The position numbers and the translations under genes are program-made. From positions 57,027,247-57,091,246 of the forward strand of contig OU744721.1 of assembly GCA_916613615.1 (NCBI GenBank): a DNA stretch of 64,000 bases, in the 5' to 3' direction. Below are positions 11,155 through 25,096 of this stretch, piece after piece. The notes beneath the pieces are model-generated. The model saw only the letters and a list, made by a program, of their open reading frames with translations. It was not told the origin of the DNA and did no database searches. The stretch's first letter is position 1, and each line of letters begins with the position of its first letter. The DNA comes from Steromphala cineraria. Its lineage: Eukaryota; Mollusca; Gastropoda; Trochida; Trochidae.

Positions 11155-12526
11155 CTAGGATTGACGCGTCAATACTTAGGTCTTCAGATTCCTCTTTGAC
11201 CTTCACATACTGTTTGACCTTCACATGACTTTTTGTCTAAGAGGTAAACAGTAGCTAATACATTATCAAAATGACCAAATTCCACTTGATATTCAGTGTT
11301 AAAGACTTTTCAGAAAAATTCATCATGGTGGCCAATGTCAGCTATGACATCATTCTTCAGAGAATATTATTCCTAGTAGCAGAAAAAAATTTGGTTAAAT
11401 TATCTCCCACCGTTTTTGAGATACATGTGATTTAACGTTGTAATGTAAAGAAAACACTGAAATTTGAAGATTTTTTTACCCCTACTCCATGTTGGTCCTT
11501 CTATCTCCTTAACTATCAAAATTTTTATGATAAAGTACAACATAGCAAAAGTTGTGCTTGGAATGGCGTATGAGAAAACACAATCAATTAAAAGATATCT
11601 TTATTAATAAAGAAACTGTGGAACCTTGAAATGTGCTCAAAATGAGGATTTTCCCAAAATCGCAATATTCAAGGACTGGTCATGGACAGAATTTTTTTTA
11701 TCATCACTTGTTGATATTTTTTTCCGTCTACTCATTACATCTGCTTCACAAAACATCAATGATAAAATTTGTATCTGTAACAGTTTTGAAACTAAAATTC
11801 TCAAAGTAAAATAACCCTCGAAAGATGTTAAAATCGCCGAAAAATGTAAAAAATCTCTTTATGTCCACATATTTCCTTTAATATCAACTTTTATATGATA
11901 ATAATCTGTAGTGAATTTGTTCAACAATCATTGCGGAACAGAATGCATCAAACAGATTTCTTATTTGACATTCCCTTACAGAGTAATGTCCCTTTGAACG
12001 TAACATGAAAAATGATGATTTAAAAAAATGTCCATTTTCAAGGGCAGATAACTCACGTTCTCGATGAAAATTCCAAAAAACGGCTCGATACTTTCTTGGC
12101 AGTTCTTTTAGCTATCATTTGAGCTATCAAACACTGCTGTATGTCTTGCCGTTATTGAGAAGAAGATTTTCAAAGACGAACACTGTTAAAATCGCGAAAT
12201 TGCATCAAAATTTCAGTTTTTTGAAAATAGCCAAAAATCTATTATTACGGCCGAAAACGGCTATGCGCTTATCTGATGGGGAATGTTGATGCCCACATTT
12301 TGGTGAAAGTTTTATGCGATTATCTTTCTTAGTTCTCGAGAAAATGAGGTATGAAGTTTCAACTTCAAAGGGAGATAACCCAAGAACAAATTGAAATTCG
12401 AAATTCAAAAGCTTCGCAGAGCCAGTTCTCGTGATACTCTATCAGTCCTGAAAGTTTCATGTAAATCGATCGATTGGTTAGGTCAGAATCGCTGTCACAA
12501 AATCGTATAAATAATAATAATAATAA
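11155..12526 (+). repeat. L unit, no cassette
   Basis: T-form palindrome at 11161-11172 with the short CAGA head arm. Standard L body of about 1.37 kb. It ends in (AAT)n directly before the next CTAGG. Confidence 0.87.
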
Positions 12527-13881
12527 CTAGGATTGACGCGTCAATACTTAGGTCTTCAGATTCCTCTTTGACCTTCACATACTGTTTGACCTTCACATGA
12601 CTTTTTGTCTAAGAGGTAAACAGTAGCTAATACATTATCAAAATGACCAAATTCCACTTGTTATTCAGTGTTAAAGACTTTTCAGAAAAATTCATCATGG
12701 TGGCCAATGTCAGCTATGACATCATTCTTCAGAGAATATTATTCCTAGTAGCAGAAAAAAATTTGGTTAAATTATCTCCCACCGTTTTCGAGATACATGT
12801 GATTTAACGTTGTAATGTAAAGAAAACACTGAAATTTGAAGATTTTTTTACCCCTACTCCATGTTGGTCCTTCTATCTCCTTAACTATCAAAATTTTTAT
12901 GATAAAGTACAACATAGCAAAAGTTGTGCTTGGAATGGCGTATGAGAAAACACAATCAATTAAAAGATATCTTTATTAATAAAGAAACTGTGGAACGTTG
13001 AAATGTGCTAAAAATGAGGATTTTCCCAAAATCGCAATATTCAAGGACTGGTCATGGACAGAATTTTTTTTATCATCACTTGTTGATATTTTTTTCCGTC
13101 TACTCATTACATCTGCTTCACAAAACATCAATGATAAAATTTCTATCTGTAACAGTTTTGAAACTAAAATTCTCAAAGTAAAATAACCCTCGAAAGATGT
13201 TAAAATCGCCGAAAAATGTAAATAATCTCTTTATGTCCACATATTTTCTTTAATATCAACTTTTATATGATAATAATCTGTAGTGAATTTGTTCAACAAT
13301 CATTGTGGAACAGAATGCATCAAACAGATTTCTTATTTGACATTCCCTTACAGAGTAATGTCCCTTTGAACGTAACATGAAAAATGATGCTTTAAAAAAA
13401 TGTCCATTTTCAAGGGCAGATAACTCACGTTCTCGATAAAAATTCCAAAAAACGGCTCGACACTTTCTTGGCAGTTCTTTAAGCTTTCATTTGAGCTATC
13501 AAACACTGTTGTATGTCTTGCCGTTATTGAGAAGAAGATTTTCAAAGACGAGTACTGTTAAAATCGCGAAATTGCACCAAAATTTCTGTTTTTTGAAAAT
13601 AGCCAAAAATCTATTATTACGGCCGAAAACGGCTTTGTGCTTATTTGATGGGGAATGTTGATGCCCACATTTTGGTCAAAGTTTTATGTGATTATCTTTC
13701 TTAGTTCTCGAGAAAATGAGGTATGAAGTTTCAACTTCAAAGGGAGATAACTCAAGAACAAATAGAAATTCGAAATTCAAAAGCTTCGCAGAGCCAGTTC
13801 TCGTGATACTCTATCAGTCCTGAAAGTTTCATGAAAATCGATCGATTGGTTAGGTCAGAATCGCTCTCACAAAATCGTACA

Positions 13882-13913
<32 letters not shown>

Positions 13914-13958
13914 TCCGCATAAGAACAATAGGTCTTTGACTTTCGTCTGAAGACCTAA
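12527..13958 (+). repeat. L unit, one B cassette
   Basis: T-form palindrome at 12533-12544, CAGA arm. L body with CAAGGGCAGATAACTC at 13411-13426. The (AAT)n is long, and one B cassette lies at 13930-13956. Confidence 0.87.
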
Positions 13959-15387
13959 CTAGGATTGACGCGTCAATACTTAGGTCTTCAGATTCCTCTT
14001 TGACCTTCACATACTGTTTGACCTTCACATGACTTTTTGTCTAAGAGGTAAACAGTAGCTAATACATTATCAAAATGACCAAATTCCACTTGTTATTCAG
14101 TGTTAAAGACTTTTCAGAAAAATTCATCATGGTGGCCAATGTCAGCTATGACATCATTCTTCAGAGAATATTATTCCTAGTAGCAGAAAAAAATTTGGTT
14201 AAATTATCTCCCACCGTTTTCGAGATACATGTGATTTAACGTTGTAATGTAAAGAAAACACTGAAATTTGAAGATTTTTTTACCCCTACTCCATGTTGGT
14301 CCTTCTATCTCCTTAACTATCAAAATTTTTATGATAAAGTACAACATAGCAAAAGTTGTGCTTGGAATGGCGTATGAGAAAACACAATCAATTAAAAGAT
14401 ATCTTTATTAATAAAGAAACTGTGGAACCTTGAAATGTGCTAAAAATGAGGATTTTCCCAAAATCGCAATATTCAAGGACTGGTCATGGACAGAATTTTT
14501 TTTATCATCACTTGTTGATATTTTTTTCCGTCTACTCATTACATCTGCTTCACAAAACATCAATGATAAAATTTCTATCTGTAACAGTTTTGAAACTAAA
14601 ATTCTCAAAGTAAAATAACCCTCGAAAGATGTTAAAATCGCCGAAAAATGTAAAAAATCTCTTTATGTCCACATATTTTCTTTAATATCAACTTTTATAT
14701 GATAATAATCTGTAGTGAATTTGTTCAACAATCATTGTGGAACAGAATGCATCAAACAGATTTCTTATTTGACATTCCCTTACAGAGTAATGTCCCTTTG
14801 AACGTAACATGAAAAATGATGCTTTAAAAAAATGTCCATTTTCAAGGGCAGATAACTCACGTTCTCGATGAAAATTCCAAAAAACGGCTCGACACTTTCT
14901 TGGCAGTTCTTTTAGCTTTCTTTTGAGCTATGAAACACTGCTGTATGTCTTGCCGTTATTGAGAAGAAGATTTTCAAAGACGAACACTGTTAAAATCGCG
15001 AAATTGCACCAAAATTTCAGTTTTTTGAAAATAGCCAAAAATCTATTATTACGGCCGAAAACGGCTATGCGCTTATTTGATGGGTAATGTTGATGCCCAC
15101 ATTTTGGTGAAAGTTTTGTGCGATTATCTTTCTTAGTTTTCGAGAAATTGAGGTATGAAGTTTTAACTTCAAAGGGAGATAACTCAAGAACAAATTGAAA
15201 TTCGAAATTCAAAAGCTTCGCATAGCCAGTTCAGGTGATACTCTATCAGTCCTGAAAGTTTCATGAAAATACATTCATTGGTAAGCTCAGAATCACTGTC
15301 ACAAAATCGTACAAATAATAATAATAATAATAATAATAAAAATCCGGATAAGAACAATAGGTCTTTGACTTTCGTCTGAAGACCTAA
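13959..15387 (+). repeat. L unit, one B cassette
   Basis: T-form palindrome at 13965-13976, CAGA arm, L body. B cassette at 15359-15385, directly before a C-form head. Confidence 0.87.
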
Positions 15388-16594
15388 CTAGGACTGCCGC
15401 GGCAGTACTTAGGTCTTCAAGATTCCTGTTTGACCTTCACATACTGTTTGACCTTCACATGGGTTTTTGTCTAAGAGGTAAACAGTAACTAATACATTAT
15501 CAAAATTACCATATTTCACTTGATATTCAAAGTTTAAGCCTTGACAGAAAATTCAACATGGCTGCAAACATGAATCATCTCAGGTTATACAGTCTTGTTG
15601 CTGCCTGATGATAGATAAAACATTACCTAGTGTTTTATTGCCAATGATCTACAGTTTTTCAATCATAAATGTATCATAATCATTCAAAACGAAAGTAGGA
15701 TTGACCACATTGAAATGCTCCGAATTTCTATGTTAATGTTTAATCTAATTTTAATGAGATTTATCCAAGATTGTATGATCATTTATCTTTCATTTGATAT
15801 ATAGAACAAGTATTTATCATGTGTCGTTGGTTTACAATGGTTTTTCAAACATACCCACCAAAACACCCGTTTTCCAAAATGCAAAGTTTGACCCTTCCTC
15901 AGGACCGGAAATGACTGTTCGCGAGCGATTTTATTCTTTTATCTTGAAGACCTTGCCAATGTTTAACTCTCATGCAAAAATCATTGAATTCTAAGGTCTG
16001 GTTTTTGAGTTATCTGCCCTTGAAGTTGTCAATTTTTCGATTTTGGTCAACTTTGAAAGGTCACAGCAACAAAAGTATTAAGGTTAGGACTTTCAAAAAC
16101 ATAACTTTTACTCTACAATACTTCAGCTACATACAGTATGAATTTCAACTCTCTGGTGCAAGTATCTTCAGAGGAGAAGATTGTCAAAGGCGAGTGGGGT
16201 CGGAAACGGTCGAAAATTCACTCAAAGCAAGATGGCGGCCGAACCACGTGACCTACAAATTTGTCCTGATTTCCTTTTTTTCATTATTTTTCATTGCGCA
16301 TCTTTTAAAAAAAAATTCAAGTCTCTAAGTGCATTTTGAAAAAAAAATCAATGTTAAATTTTCGAGTTTGGATTCGACCTGGACCTTTAATGTACGAGTC
16401 GATTTTGCCCAAAAGCTTATTACGTCGATTCCAGGGTAAGAGGTATCTGCATGTGAAGTTTGGGCGAATTTGGAGCAGCCGTTTGGGCTGAATCTTCGTC
16501 ACAAAAAAAGTACAAATAATAATAATAATAAGGATAAACTTGAAGAAATCGGATAAAAACAATAGGTCTTCACGACTTTGTCTTGAAGACCTAA
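15388..16594 (+). repeat. M unit, one C cassette
   Basis: C-form palindrome at 15394-15405. An M-specific 5' part (CATGGCTGCAAACATGAATC and following) replaces the short S 5' region. From about 15840 the body is S-like, with a YY1-like site at 16228-16240 and an E-box at 16245-16253. C cassette at 16564-16592. Confidence 0.86.
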
Positions 16595-17969
16595 CTAGGA
16601 TTGACGCGTCAATACTTAGGTCTTCAGATTCCTCTTTGACCTTCACATACTGTTTGACCTTCACATGACTTTTTGTCTAAGAGGTAAACAGTAGCTAATA
16701 CATTATCAAAATGACCAAATTCCACTTGTTATTCAGCGTTAAAGACTTTTCAGAAAAATTCATCATGGTGGCCAATGTCAGCTATGACATCATTCTTCAG
16801 AGAATATTATTCCTAGTAGCAGAAACAAATTTGGTTAAATTATCTCCCACCGTTTTCGAGATATATGTGATTTAACGTTGTAATGTAAAGAAAACACTGA
16901 AATTTGAAGATTTTTTTACCCCTACTCCATGTTGGTCCTTCTATCTCCTTAACTATCAAAATATTTATGATAAAGTACAACATAGCAAAAGTTGTGCTTG
17001 GAATGGCGTATGAGATAATACAATCAATTAAAAGATATCTTTATTAATAAAGAAACTGTGGAACCTTGAAATGTGCTAAAAATGAGGATTTTCCCAAAAT
17101 CGCAATATTCAAGGACTGGTCATGGACAGAATTTTTTTTATCATGACTTGCTGATATTTTCTTCTGTCTGCTCATTACATCTGCTTCACAAAACATCAAA
17201 GATAAAATTTCTATCTGTAACAGCTTTGAAACTAAAATTCTAAAAGTAAAATAACCCTCGACAAAAGTTAAAATCGCCGAAAAATGTAAAAAATCTCTTG
17301 ATGTCCTAATATTTCCTTTAATATCAACTTTTATATAATAATGACCTGTAGTGAATTTGTTAAACAATCATTGTAAAACAGAATGCATCAAGCAGATTTC
17401 TTATTTGACATTCCCTTACAGAGTAATGTCCCTTTGAATGTAACATGAAAAATGATGCTTTTAAAAAATGTCCATTTTCAAGGGCAGATAACTCGCGTTC
17501 TAGATCAAAATTTAAAAAAACGGGCTCGTGACGTTCTTGGCAATTCTTTTAGCTTTCATTTGAGCTATCAAACACTGCTGTATGTCTTGCCGTTAATGAG
17601 GAGATGATTTTCAGAGACGCGTACTGTCAAAATGGCGAAATTGCGCCAAAATTTCAGTTTTTTGAAAATAGCAAAAAATCTATTATTACGGCCGAAAACG
17701 GCTATGTGTTTATTCGATGGGGAATGTTGATGCCCACATTTTAGTGAAAGTTTTGAGCGATTATCTTTCTTAGTTTTCGAGAAATTGAGGTATGAAGTTT
17801 CAACTTCAAAGGGAGATAACTCAAGCACAAATCGAAATTCGTAATTCAAAAGCTTCGCAGAGCCAGTTCAGGTGACACTCTATCAGACCTGAAAGTTTCA
17901 TGAAACTCCATTGATTGGTTAGGTCAGAATCGCTGTCACAAAAATCGGTGCAAATAATAAGAATAATAA
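16595..17969 (+). repeat. L unit, no cassette
   Basis: T-form palindrome at 16601-16612, CAGA arm. The L body carries the variant GACTTGCTGATATTTTCTTC, shared with the unit at 50480. The tail is CAAATAATAAGAATAATAA, with no hairpin. Confidence 0.86.
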
Positions 17970-19406
17970 CTAGGATTGACGCGTCAATACTTAGGTCTTC
18001 AGATTCCTCTTTGACCTTCACATACTGTTTGACCTTCACATGACTTTTTGTCTAAGAGGTAAACAGTAGCTAATACATTATCAAAATGACCAAATTCCAC
18101 TTGATATTCAGTGTTAAAGACTTTTCAGAAAAATTCATCATGGTGGCCAATGTCAGCTATGACATCATTCTTCAGAGAATATTATTCCTAGTAACAGAAA
18201 AAAATTTGGTTAAATTATCTCCCACCGTTTTCGAGATACATGTGATTTAACGTTGTAATGTAAAGAAAACACTGAAATTGAAGATTTTTTTACCCCTACT
18301 CCATGTTGGTCCTTCTATCTCCTTAACTATCAAAATGTTTATGATAAAGTACAACATAGCAAAAGTTGTGCTTGGAATGGCGTATGAGAAAACACAATCA
18401 ATTTAAAGATATCTTTATTAATAAAGAAACTGTGGAACCTTGAAATGTGCTAAAAATGAGGATTTTCCCAAAATCGCAATATTCAAGGACTGGCCATGGA
18501 CAGAATTTTTTTTATCATCACTTGTTGATATTTTTTTTCCGTCTACTCATTACATCTGCTTCACAAAACATCAATGATAAAATTTCTATCTGTAACAGTT
18601 TTGAAACTAAAATTCTCAAAGTAAAATAACCCTCGAAAGATGTTAAAATCGCCGAAAAATTAAAATATCTCTTTATGTCCACATATTTCCTTTAATATCA
18701 ACTTTTATATGATAATGATCTGTAGTGAACTTGTTCATGTATCATTGTAGAACAGAATAAATCAAACAGATTTCATTTTTGACATTTCCTGTCAGAGTTC
18801 TGTCCCTCTGAACGTAACACGAAAAATGACACTTCAAAAAAATGTCGAATTCCAAGGACAGATAACTCGAGTTACAGGTCAAAAATTAAAATTTCGCTCT
18901 CATAGCGTTTTAACACACTCATTAAGCTTTCTAACGAGCTATGACACTAGTCTGTATGTATTACAGTTAGTGAGGAGAAGATTTTCAAAGACGCGTACCG
19001 TGAGAACCGCGAAATTTCAGAAAATTTTAAGTTTTTCGAAAATAGGAAAAAATCTAATTATACGGCCGAAAACCGCTATGGGCTTAATCGATGGGGAATG
19101 TTGTTGCCCACATTTTGGTGAAAGTATTTTGAATTTATCTCCCATAGTTACCGAGAAATCGATGTTTGAAGTTTTTTCGTTTAAGGGGAGATAACTCAAA
19201 AACAAATTCGAAATTCAAAAATCGCCCATGTCATTCCATAATTTGGGTCAAACTCTACAATCCCTGAAAGTTTCATGAAAATCGGCTCGTCAATAAGGTC
19301 AGAAATGTTGACAGAAAAGACGTCCAAATAATAATAATAATAATAATAATAATCCGGATAATAACAATAGGTCTTTGACTTTCGTCTGAAGACCTAATAA
19401 TAATAA
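17970..19406 (+). repeat. L-to-Lb chimera, one B cassette
   Basis: T-form palindrome at 17976-17987, CAGA arm. The first half is L. From roughly 18660 the sequence is Lb type (CCAAGGACAGATAACTCGAG, then a GTCCAAATAATAAT tail). B cassette at 19369-19395. The same chimera recurs at 35309 and 51845. Confidence 0.85.
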
Positions 19407-21107
19407 CTAGGATTGACGCGTCAATACTTAGGTCTTCAAGATTCCTCTTTGACCTTCACACAGTGTTTGACCTTCACATGACTTTTTGTCTAAGAGGTAA
19501 ACAGTAACTAATACATTATCAAAATGACCAAATTCCACTTGATATTCAGTGTATAAGACTGTTTATCAAATTATCATGGTGGTCAATGTCAGCTATGACA
19601 TCATTCTTCAGAGAATATTATTCCTAGAGGCCGAAAAAAATTTGGTTGAATTATCTGTCACCGTTTTCGAAATACGTGTGATTTAACACTGTAATGAAAA
19701 GTTGACTGTTTCAGAACCATGTATATTGTAATTAAACCTAACACTTTAACTATTGGTATTTTACTGATGAGGTATATTCGAAACAATGTTGGTCTTGTTT
19801 ATCCACATACAAATATGTATGTTTTGTTTTGATAACTTAAATAGTAATGGAGTAATGAACTTTGGAACTTAATTGAAAACATTGAAATTTAAATATTTTC
19901 AGACCCCTACTCCATGTTGGTCCCTCTAGCTCCTAAACTATCAACATTTTTATGATAAAGTGCAACATTGCAAATGTTGTGCTTCGAAAAGCGCATTTAA
20001 AAAGACAATCAATTTAAAGATATCTTTCTTAATAAAGAAACTGTGGAACTTTTAAATGTGCCAAAAATGAGGATTTTACAAAAATGGCAATATTCAAGGA
20101 CCATTCATATACAGAAATTTTTTTTATCGTGACTTGTTGATATTTTTTTCCGTTTACTCATTACATCTGCTTCACAAAACATCAACGATAAAATTTCTAT
20201 CTGTAACAGTTTTGAATCTAAAATTCTCAAAGTAAAATAACCCTAAAATAATGTTAAAATCGCCGAAAAATGAAAAACAACTCTTTATGTCAACATATTT
20301 CCTTTAATATCAACTTTTATATAATAATGACCTGTAGTGAACTTGTTCACCTATCATTGTAGAACAGAATACATCAAACAGATTTTATTTTTGACATTTC
20401 CTTACAGAGTGGTGCCCCTTTGAACGTAACACGAAAAATGACACTTCAAAAAAATGTCTAAATCCAAGGGCAGATAACTCGAGTAACAGGTCAAAAATTA
20501 AAAATTCGCAGTATTCACGTTTTTACACACTCATTAAGCTTTCTAACGAGCTATCACACTAGTCTGTATGTATTGCAGTTAGGGAGAAGAAGATTTTCAA
20601 AGACGCGTACCATCAGAACCGCGAAATTTCAGAAAATTTTAAGTTTTTCGAAAATAGAAAAAAATCTAATTATACGGCCGAAAACCGCTATGGGCTTAAT
20701 CGCTGGGGAATGTTGTTGCCCACATTTTGGTGAAAGTTTCATGCAATTATCTCCCATAGTTACCGAGAAATTGAGGTTTGAAGTTTTGACTTTAAGGGGA
20801 GATAACTAAAAAACAAAATCGAAATTCAAAAATCGGGCTCGACATTCCATAAATGAGGTCATACTCTACAATCCCTGAAAGTTTCATAAAAATCGGCTTG
20901 TCAATAAGGTCAGAAATTACGACAGAAAAAACGTCCAAATAATAATAATAATCCGGACGATAACAATAGGTCTTCAGACTTTTCAGTCTTGAAGACCTAA
21001 TAATAATAATCCGGATAATAACAATAGGTCTTTGACTTTCGTCTGAAGACCTAATAATAATCCGGATAATAACAATAGGTCTTCAGACTTTCGTCTTGAA
21101 GACCTAA
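19407..21107 (+). repeat. Lc unit (extended 5' part), three cassettes
   Basis: T-form palindrome at 19413-19424, CAAGA arm. An extra stretch of about 300 bp (TTGACTGTTTCAGAACC up to GTTGGTCTTGTTTATCC) makes this 1.70 kb. Lb-type 3' half. Hairpins at 20968-20998 (A with a longer loop), 21026-21052 (B) and 21077-21105 (A). Confidence 0.84.
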
Positions 21108-22295
21108 CTAGGATTGACGCGTCAATACTTAGGTCTTCAAGATTCCTGTTTGACCTTCACACAGTGTTTGACCTTCACATGACTTTTTGTCTAAGAGGTA
21201 AACAGTAGCTAATACATTATCAAAATGACCAAATTCCACTTGATATTCAACATTAAAGGCTTTACCGAAAATTCATCATGGCTGCAATCATCTCAGGTTC
21301 TACAGTCTTGTTGCTGCCTGATGATAGATACAACATTTCCTAGTGTTTTATTGCTAATGAACAAAAAAAATTCAATCATTCTTATATCAGAATCATTCAA
21401 AACAAAAGTAGGATTGACCACATTTAAATACTCCAAAATCAATGTTAATGTTTAATCTAATTTTAATGAGATTTATCAAAGATTGTATGTTCTTTTGGCT
21501 TTCATATGATATATAGAACAAATATGTATCACGTGTCGTAGGTTAACAAGGATTTTTCAAACATACCCACCAAAACACCCGTTTTCAAAAATGCAAACTT
21601 TGACCCTTCCTCGTGACCGGAAATCACTGTTCGCGATCGATTTTATTCTTTTATCTTGAAGACCTTGCTCATGTCTAACTCTCATGCAAAAATCATTAAG
21701 TTCTATGGTCTGGTTTTTGAGTTATCTGCCCTTGAAGTTGACGATTTTTCGATTTTGATCAACTTTGAAAGGTCACAGCACAAAATGTATTAATGTTAGC
21801 ACCAATATTTTTCTATAACTTTTATGTACAATACTTCAGCTACATACAGTATGAATTTCAGCTCTCTAGTGCAAGTATCTTCAGAGGAGAAGATTCTCAA
21901 AGGCGGATGGGGTCGGAAACGGTCGAAAATGCACTAAAAGCAAGATGGCGGACAAACCACGTGACCTACGAATTTGTCCTCATTCCCTTTTTTTCATCAT
22001 TTTTCATTGCGTATCTTTTAAAAAAAAATTTAAGTCTCTAAGTGCATTTTGAAAAAAAAATCAATGTTAAATTTTCGATTTTTGATTCGAACTGGACCTT
22101 TAATGAATGAACCGATTTTGCCCAAAAGCTTCGCATGTCTATTCCAGGGTAAAATCTACAGTCCCTGAAAGTTTCATGAAAATCGGCTCGCTAATACGTT
22201 CAGAAATGGAGGAACAAAAAAACGTCCAAATAATAATAATAATAAAAATCCGGATAATAACAATAGGTCTTCCAGACGTAGTCTTGAAGACCTAA
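21108..22295 (+). repeat. M unit, one D cassette
   Basis: T-form palindrome at 21114-21125, unusual before an M body. YY1-like CAAGATGGCGGAC at 21941-21953, E-box at 21958-21966. The tail switches to Lb type near 22150 (CCTGAAAGTTTCATGAAAAT). D cassette at 22265-22293. Confidence 0.84.
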
Positions 22296-23664
22296 CTAGG
22301 ATTGACGCGTCAATACTTAGGTCTTCAGATTCCTCTTTGACCTTCACATACTGTTTGACCTTCACATGACTTTTTGTCTAAGAGGTAAACAGTAGCTAAT
22401 ACATTATCAAAATGACCAAATTCCACTTGTTATTCAGTGTTAAAGACTTTTCAGAAAAATTCATCATGGTGGCCAATGTCAGCTATGTCATCATTCTTCA
22501 GAGAATATTATTCCTAGTAGCAGAAAAAAATTTGGTTAAATTATCTCCCACCGTTTTCGAGATACATGTGATTTAACGTTGTAATGTAAAGAAAACACTG
22601 AAATTTGAAGATTTTTTTACCCCTACTCCATGTTGGTCCTTCTATCTCCTTAACTATCAAAATTTTTATGATAAAGTACAACATAGCAAAAGTTGTGCTT
22701 GGAATGGCGTATGAGAAAACACAATCAATTAAAAGATATCTTTATTAATAAAGAAACTGTGGAACCTTGAAATGTGCTAAAAATGAGGATTTTCCCAAAA
22801 TCGCAATATTCAAGGACTGGTCATGGACAGAATTTTTTTTATCATCACTTGTTGATATTTTTTTCCGTCTACTCATTACATCTGCTTCACAAAACATCAA
22901 TGATAAAATTTCTATCTGTAACAGTTTTGAAACTAAAATTCTCAAAGTAAAATAACCCTCGAAAGATGTTAAAATCGCCGAAAAATGTAAAAAATCTCTT
23001 TATGTCCACATATTTCCTTTAATATCAACTTTTATATGATAATAATCTGTAGTGAATTTGTTCAACAATCATTGTGGAACAGAATGCATCAAACAGATTT
23101 CTTATTTGACATTCCTTTACAGAGTAATGTCCCTTTGAACGTAGCATGAAAAATGATGCTTTAAAAAAATGTCCATTTTCAAGGGCAGATAACTCACGTT
23201 CTCGATGGAAATTCCAAAAAACGGCTCGATACTTTCTTGGCAGTTCTTTTAGCTTTCATTTGAGCTATCAAACACTGCTGTATGTCTTGCCGTTATTGAG
23301 AAGAAGATTTTCAAAGACGAACACTGTTAAAATCGCGAAATTGCACCAAAATTTCAGTTTTTTGAAAATAGCCAAAAATCTATTATTACGGCCGAAAACG
23401 GCTATGCGCTTATTTGATGGGTAATGTTTATGCCCACATTTTGGTGAAAGTTTTGTGCGATTATCTTTCTTAGTTTTCGAGAAATTGAGGTATGAAGTTT
23501 TAACTTCAAAGGGAGATAACTCAAGAACAAATTGAAATTCGAAATTCAAAAGCTTCGCATAGCCAGTTCAGGTGATACTCTATCAGTCCTGAAAGTTTCA
23601 TGAAAATACATTCATTGGTAAGCTCTGAATCACTGTCACAAAATCGTACAAATAATAATAATAA
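22296..23664 (+). repeat. L unit, no cassette
   Basis: T-form palindrome at 22302-22313, CAGA arm, standard L body, short (AAT)n. Confidence 0.87.
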
Positions 23665-25096
23665 CTAGGATTGACGCGTCAATACTTAGGTCTTCAGATT
23701 CCTCTTTGACCTTCACATACTGTTTGACCTTCACATGACTTTTTGTCTAAGAGGTAAACAGTAGCTAATACATTATCAAAATGACCAAATTCCACTTGTT
23801 ATTCAGTGTTAAAGACTTTTCAGAAAAATTCATCATGGTGGCCAATGTCAGCTATGACATCATTCTTCAGAGAATATTATTCCTAGTAGCAGAAAAAAAT
23901 TTGGTTAAATTATCTCCCCCCGTTTTCGAGATACATGTGATTTAACGTTGTAATGTAAAGAAAACACTGAAATTTGAAGATTTTTTTACCCCTACTCCAT
24001 GTTGGTCCTTCTATCTCCTTAACTATCAAAATTTTTATGATAAAGTACAACATAGCAAAAGTTGTGCTTGGAATTGCGTATGAGAAAACACAATCAATTA
24101 AAAGATATCTTTATTAATAAAGAAACTGTGGAACCTTGAAATGTGCTAAAAATGAGGATTTTCCCAAAATCGCAATATTCAAGGACTGGTCATGGACAGA
24201 ATTTTTTTTATCATCACTTGTTGATATTTTTTTCCGTCTACTCATTACATCTGCTTCACAAAACATCAATGATAAAATTTCTATCTGTAACAGTTTTGAA
24301 ACTAAAATTCTCAAAGTAAAATAACCCTCGAAAGATGTTAAAATCGCCGAAAAATGTAAAAAATCTCTTTATGTCCACATATTTTCTTTAATATCAACTT
24401 TTATATGATAATAATCTGTAGTGAATTTGTTCAACAATCATTGTGGAACAGAATGCATCAAACAGATTTCTTATTTGACATTCCCTTACAGAGAAATGTC
24501 CCTTTGAACGTAACATGAAAAAAGAAGCTTTAAAAAAATGTCCATTTTCAAGGGCAGATAACTCACGTTCTAGATCAAAATTCAAAAAAAGGGGCTCGAC
24601 ACTTCCTTGACAGTTCCTTCAGCTTTCATTTGAGCTATCCAACACTGCTGTATGTCTTGCCGTTAATGAGAAGAAGATTTTTAAAGACGAGTACTGTCAA
24701 AATCGCGAAATTGCGCCAAAATTTCAGTTTTTTGAAAATAGCCAAAAATCTATTATTACGGCCGAAAATGGCTATGGGTTTATTTGATGGGGAATGTTGA
24801 TGCCCACATTTTGGTGAAAGTTTTATGAGATTATCTCCCATAGTTACCGAGAAATTGAGGTATGAAGTTTTTCCTTTTAGGGGAGATAACTCAAAACCAA
24901 AATGGAAATTCAAAAATCTGGTCGGTGCATTTCTATGTTAGGTGATACTCTACAATCCCTGAAAGTTTCATGAAAATCGGCTTGTCAATAAGGTCTGAAA
25001 TGAAGACACAAAAATCGGTACAAATAATAAGAATAATAATAATAATAAAAATCCGGATAATAACAATAGGTCTTTGACTTTCGTCTGAAGACCTAA
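23665..25096 (+). repeat. L unit with Lb-like tail, one B cassette
   Basis: T-form palindrome at 23671-23682, CAGA arm. The L body turns to an Lb-like tail near 24830 (TCCCATAGTTACCGAG). B cassette at 25068-25094. Confidence 0.85.

Noticed and set aside
15597..15625. Hammerhead ribozyme core (CTGATGA in the M 5' part)
   Set aside because: CTGATGA is not followed by a stem II and GAAA at the required distance, and the sequence is not kept in other M units.
15972..16328. A 118-codon frame in M and S bodies, also open at 31224 and 54872
   Set aside because: Several S copies have stops in it, differences between copies are not biased to third codon positions on inspection, and no domain is recognisable. 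A dN/dS test on all copies would decide.
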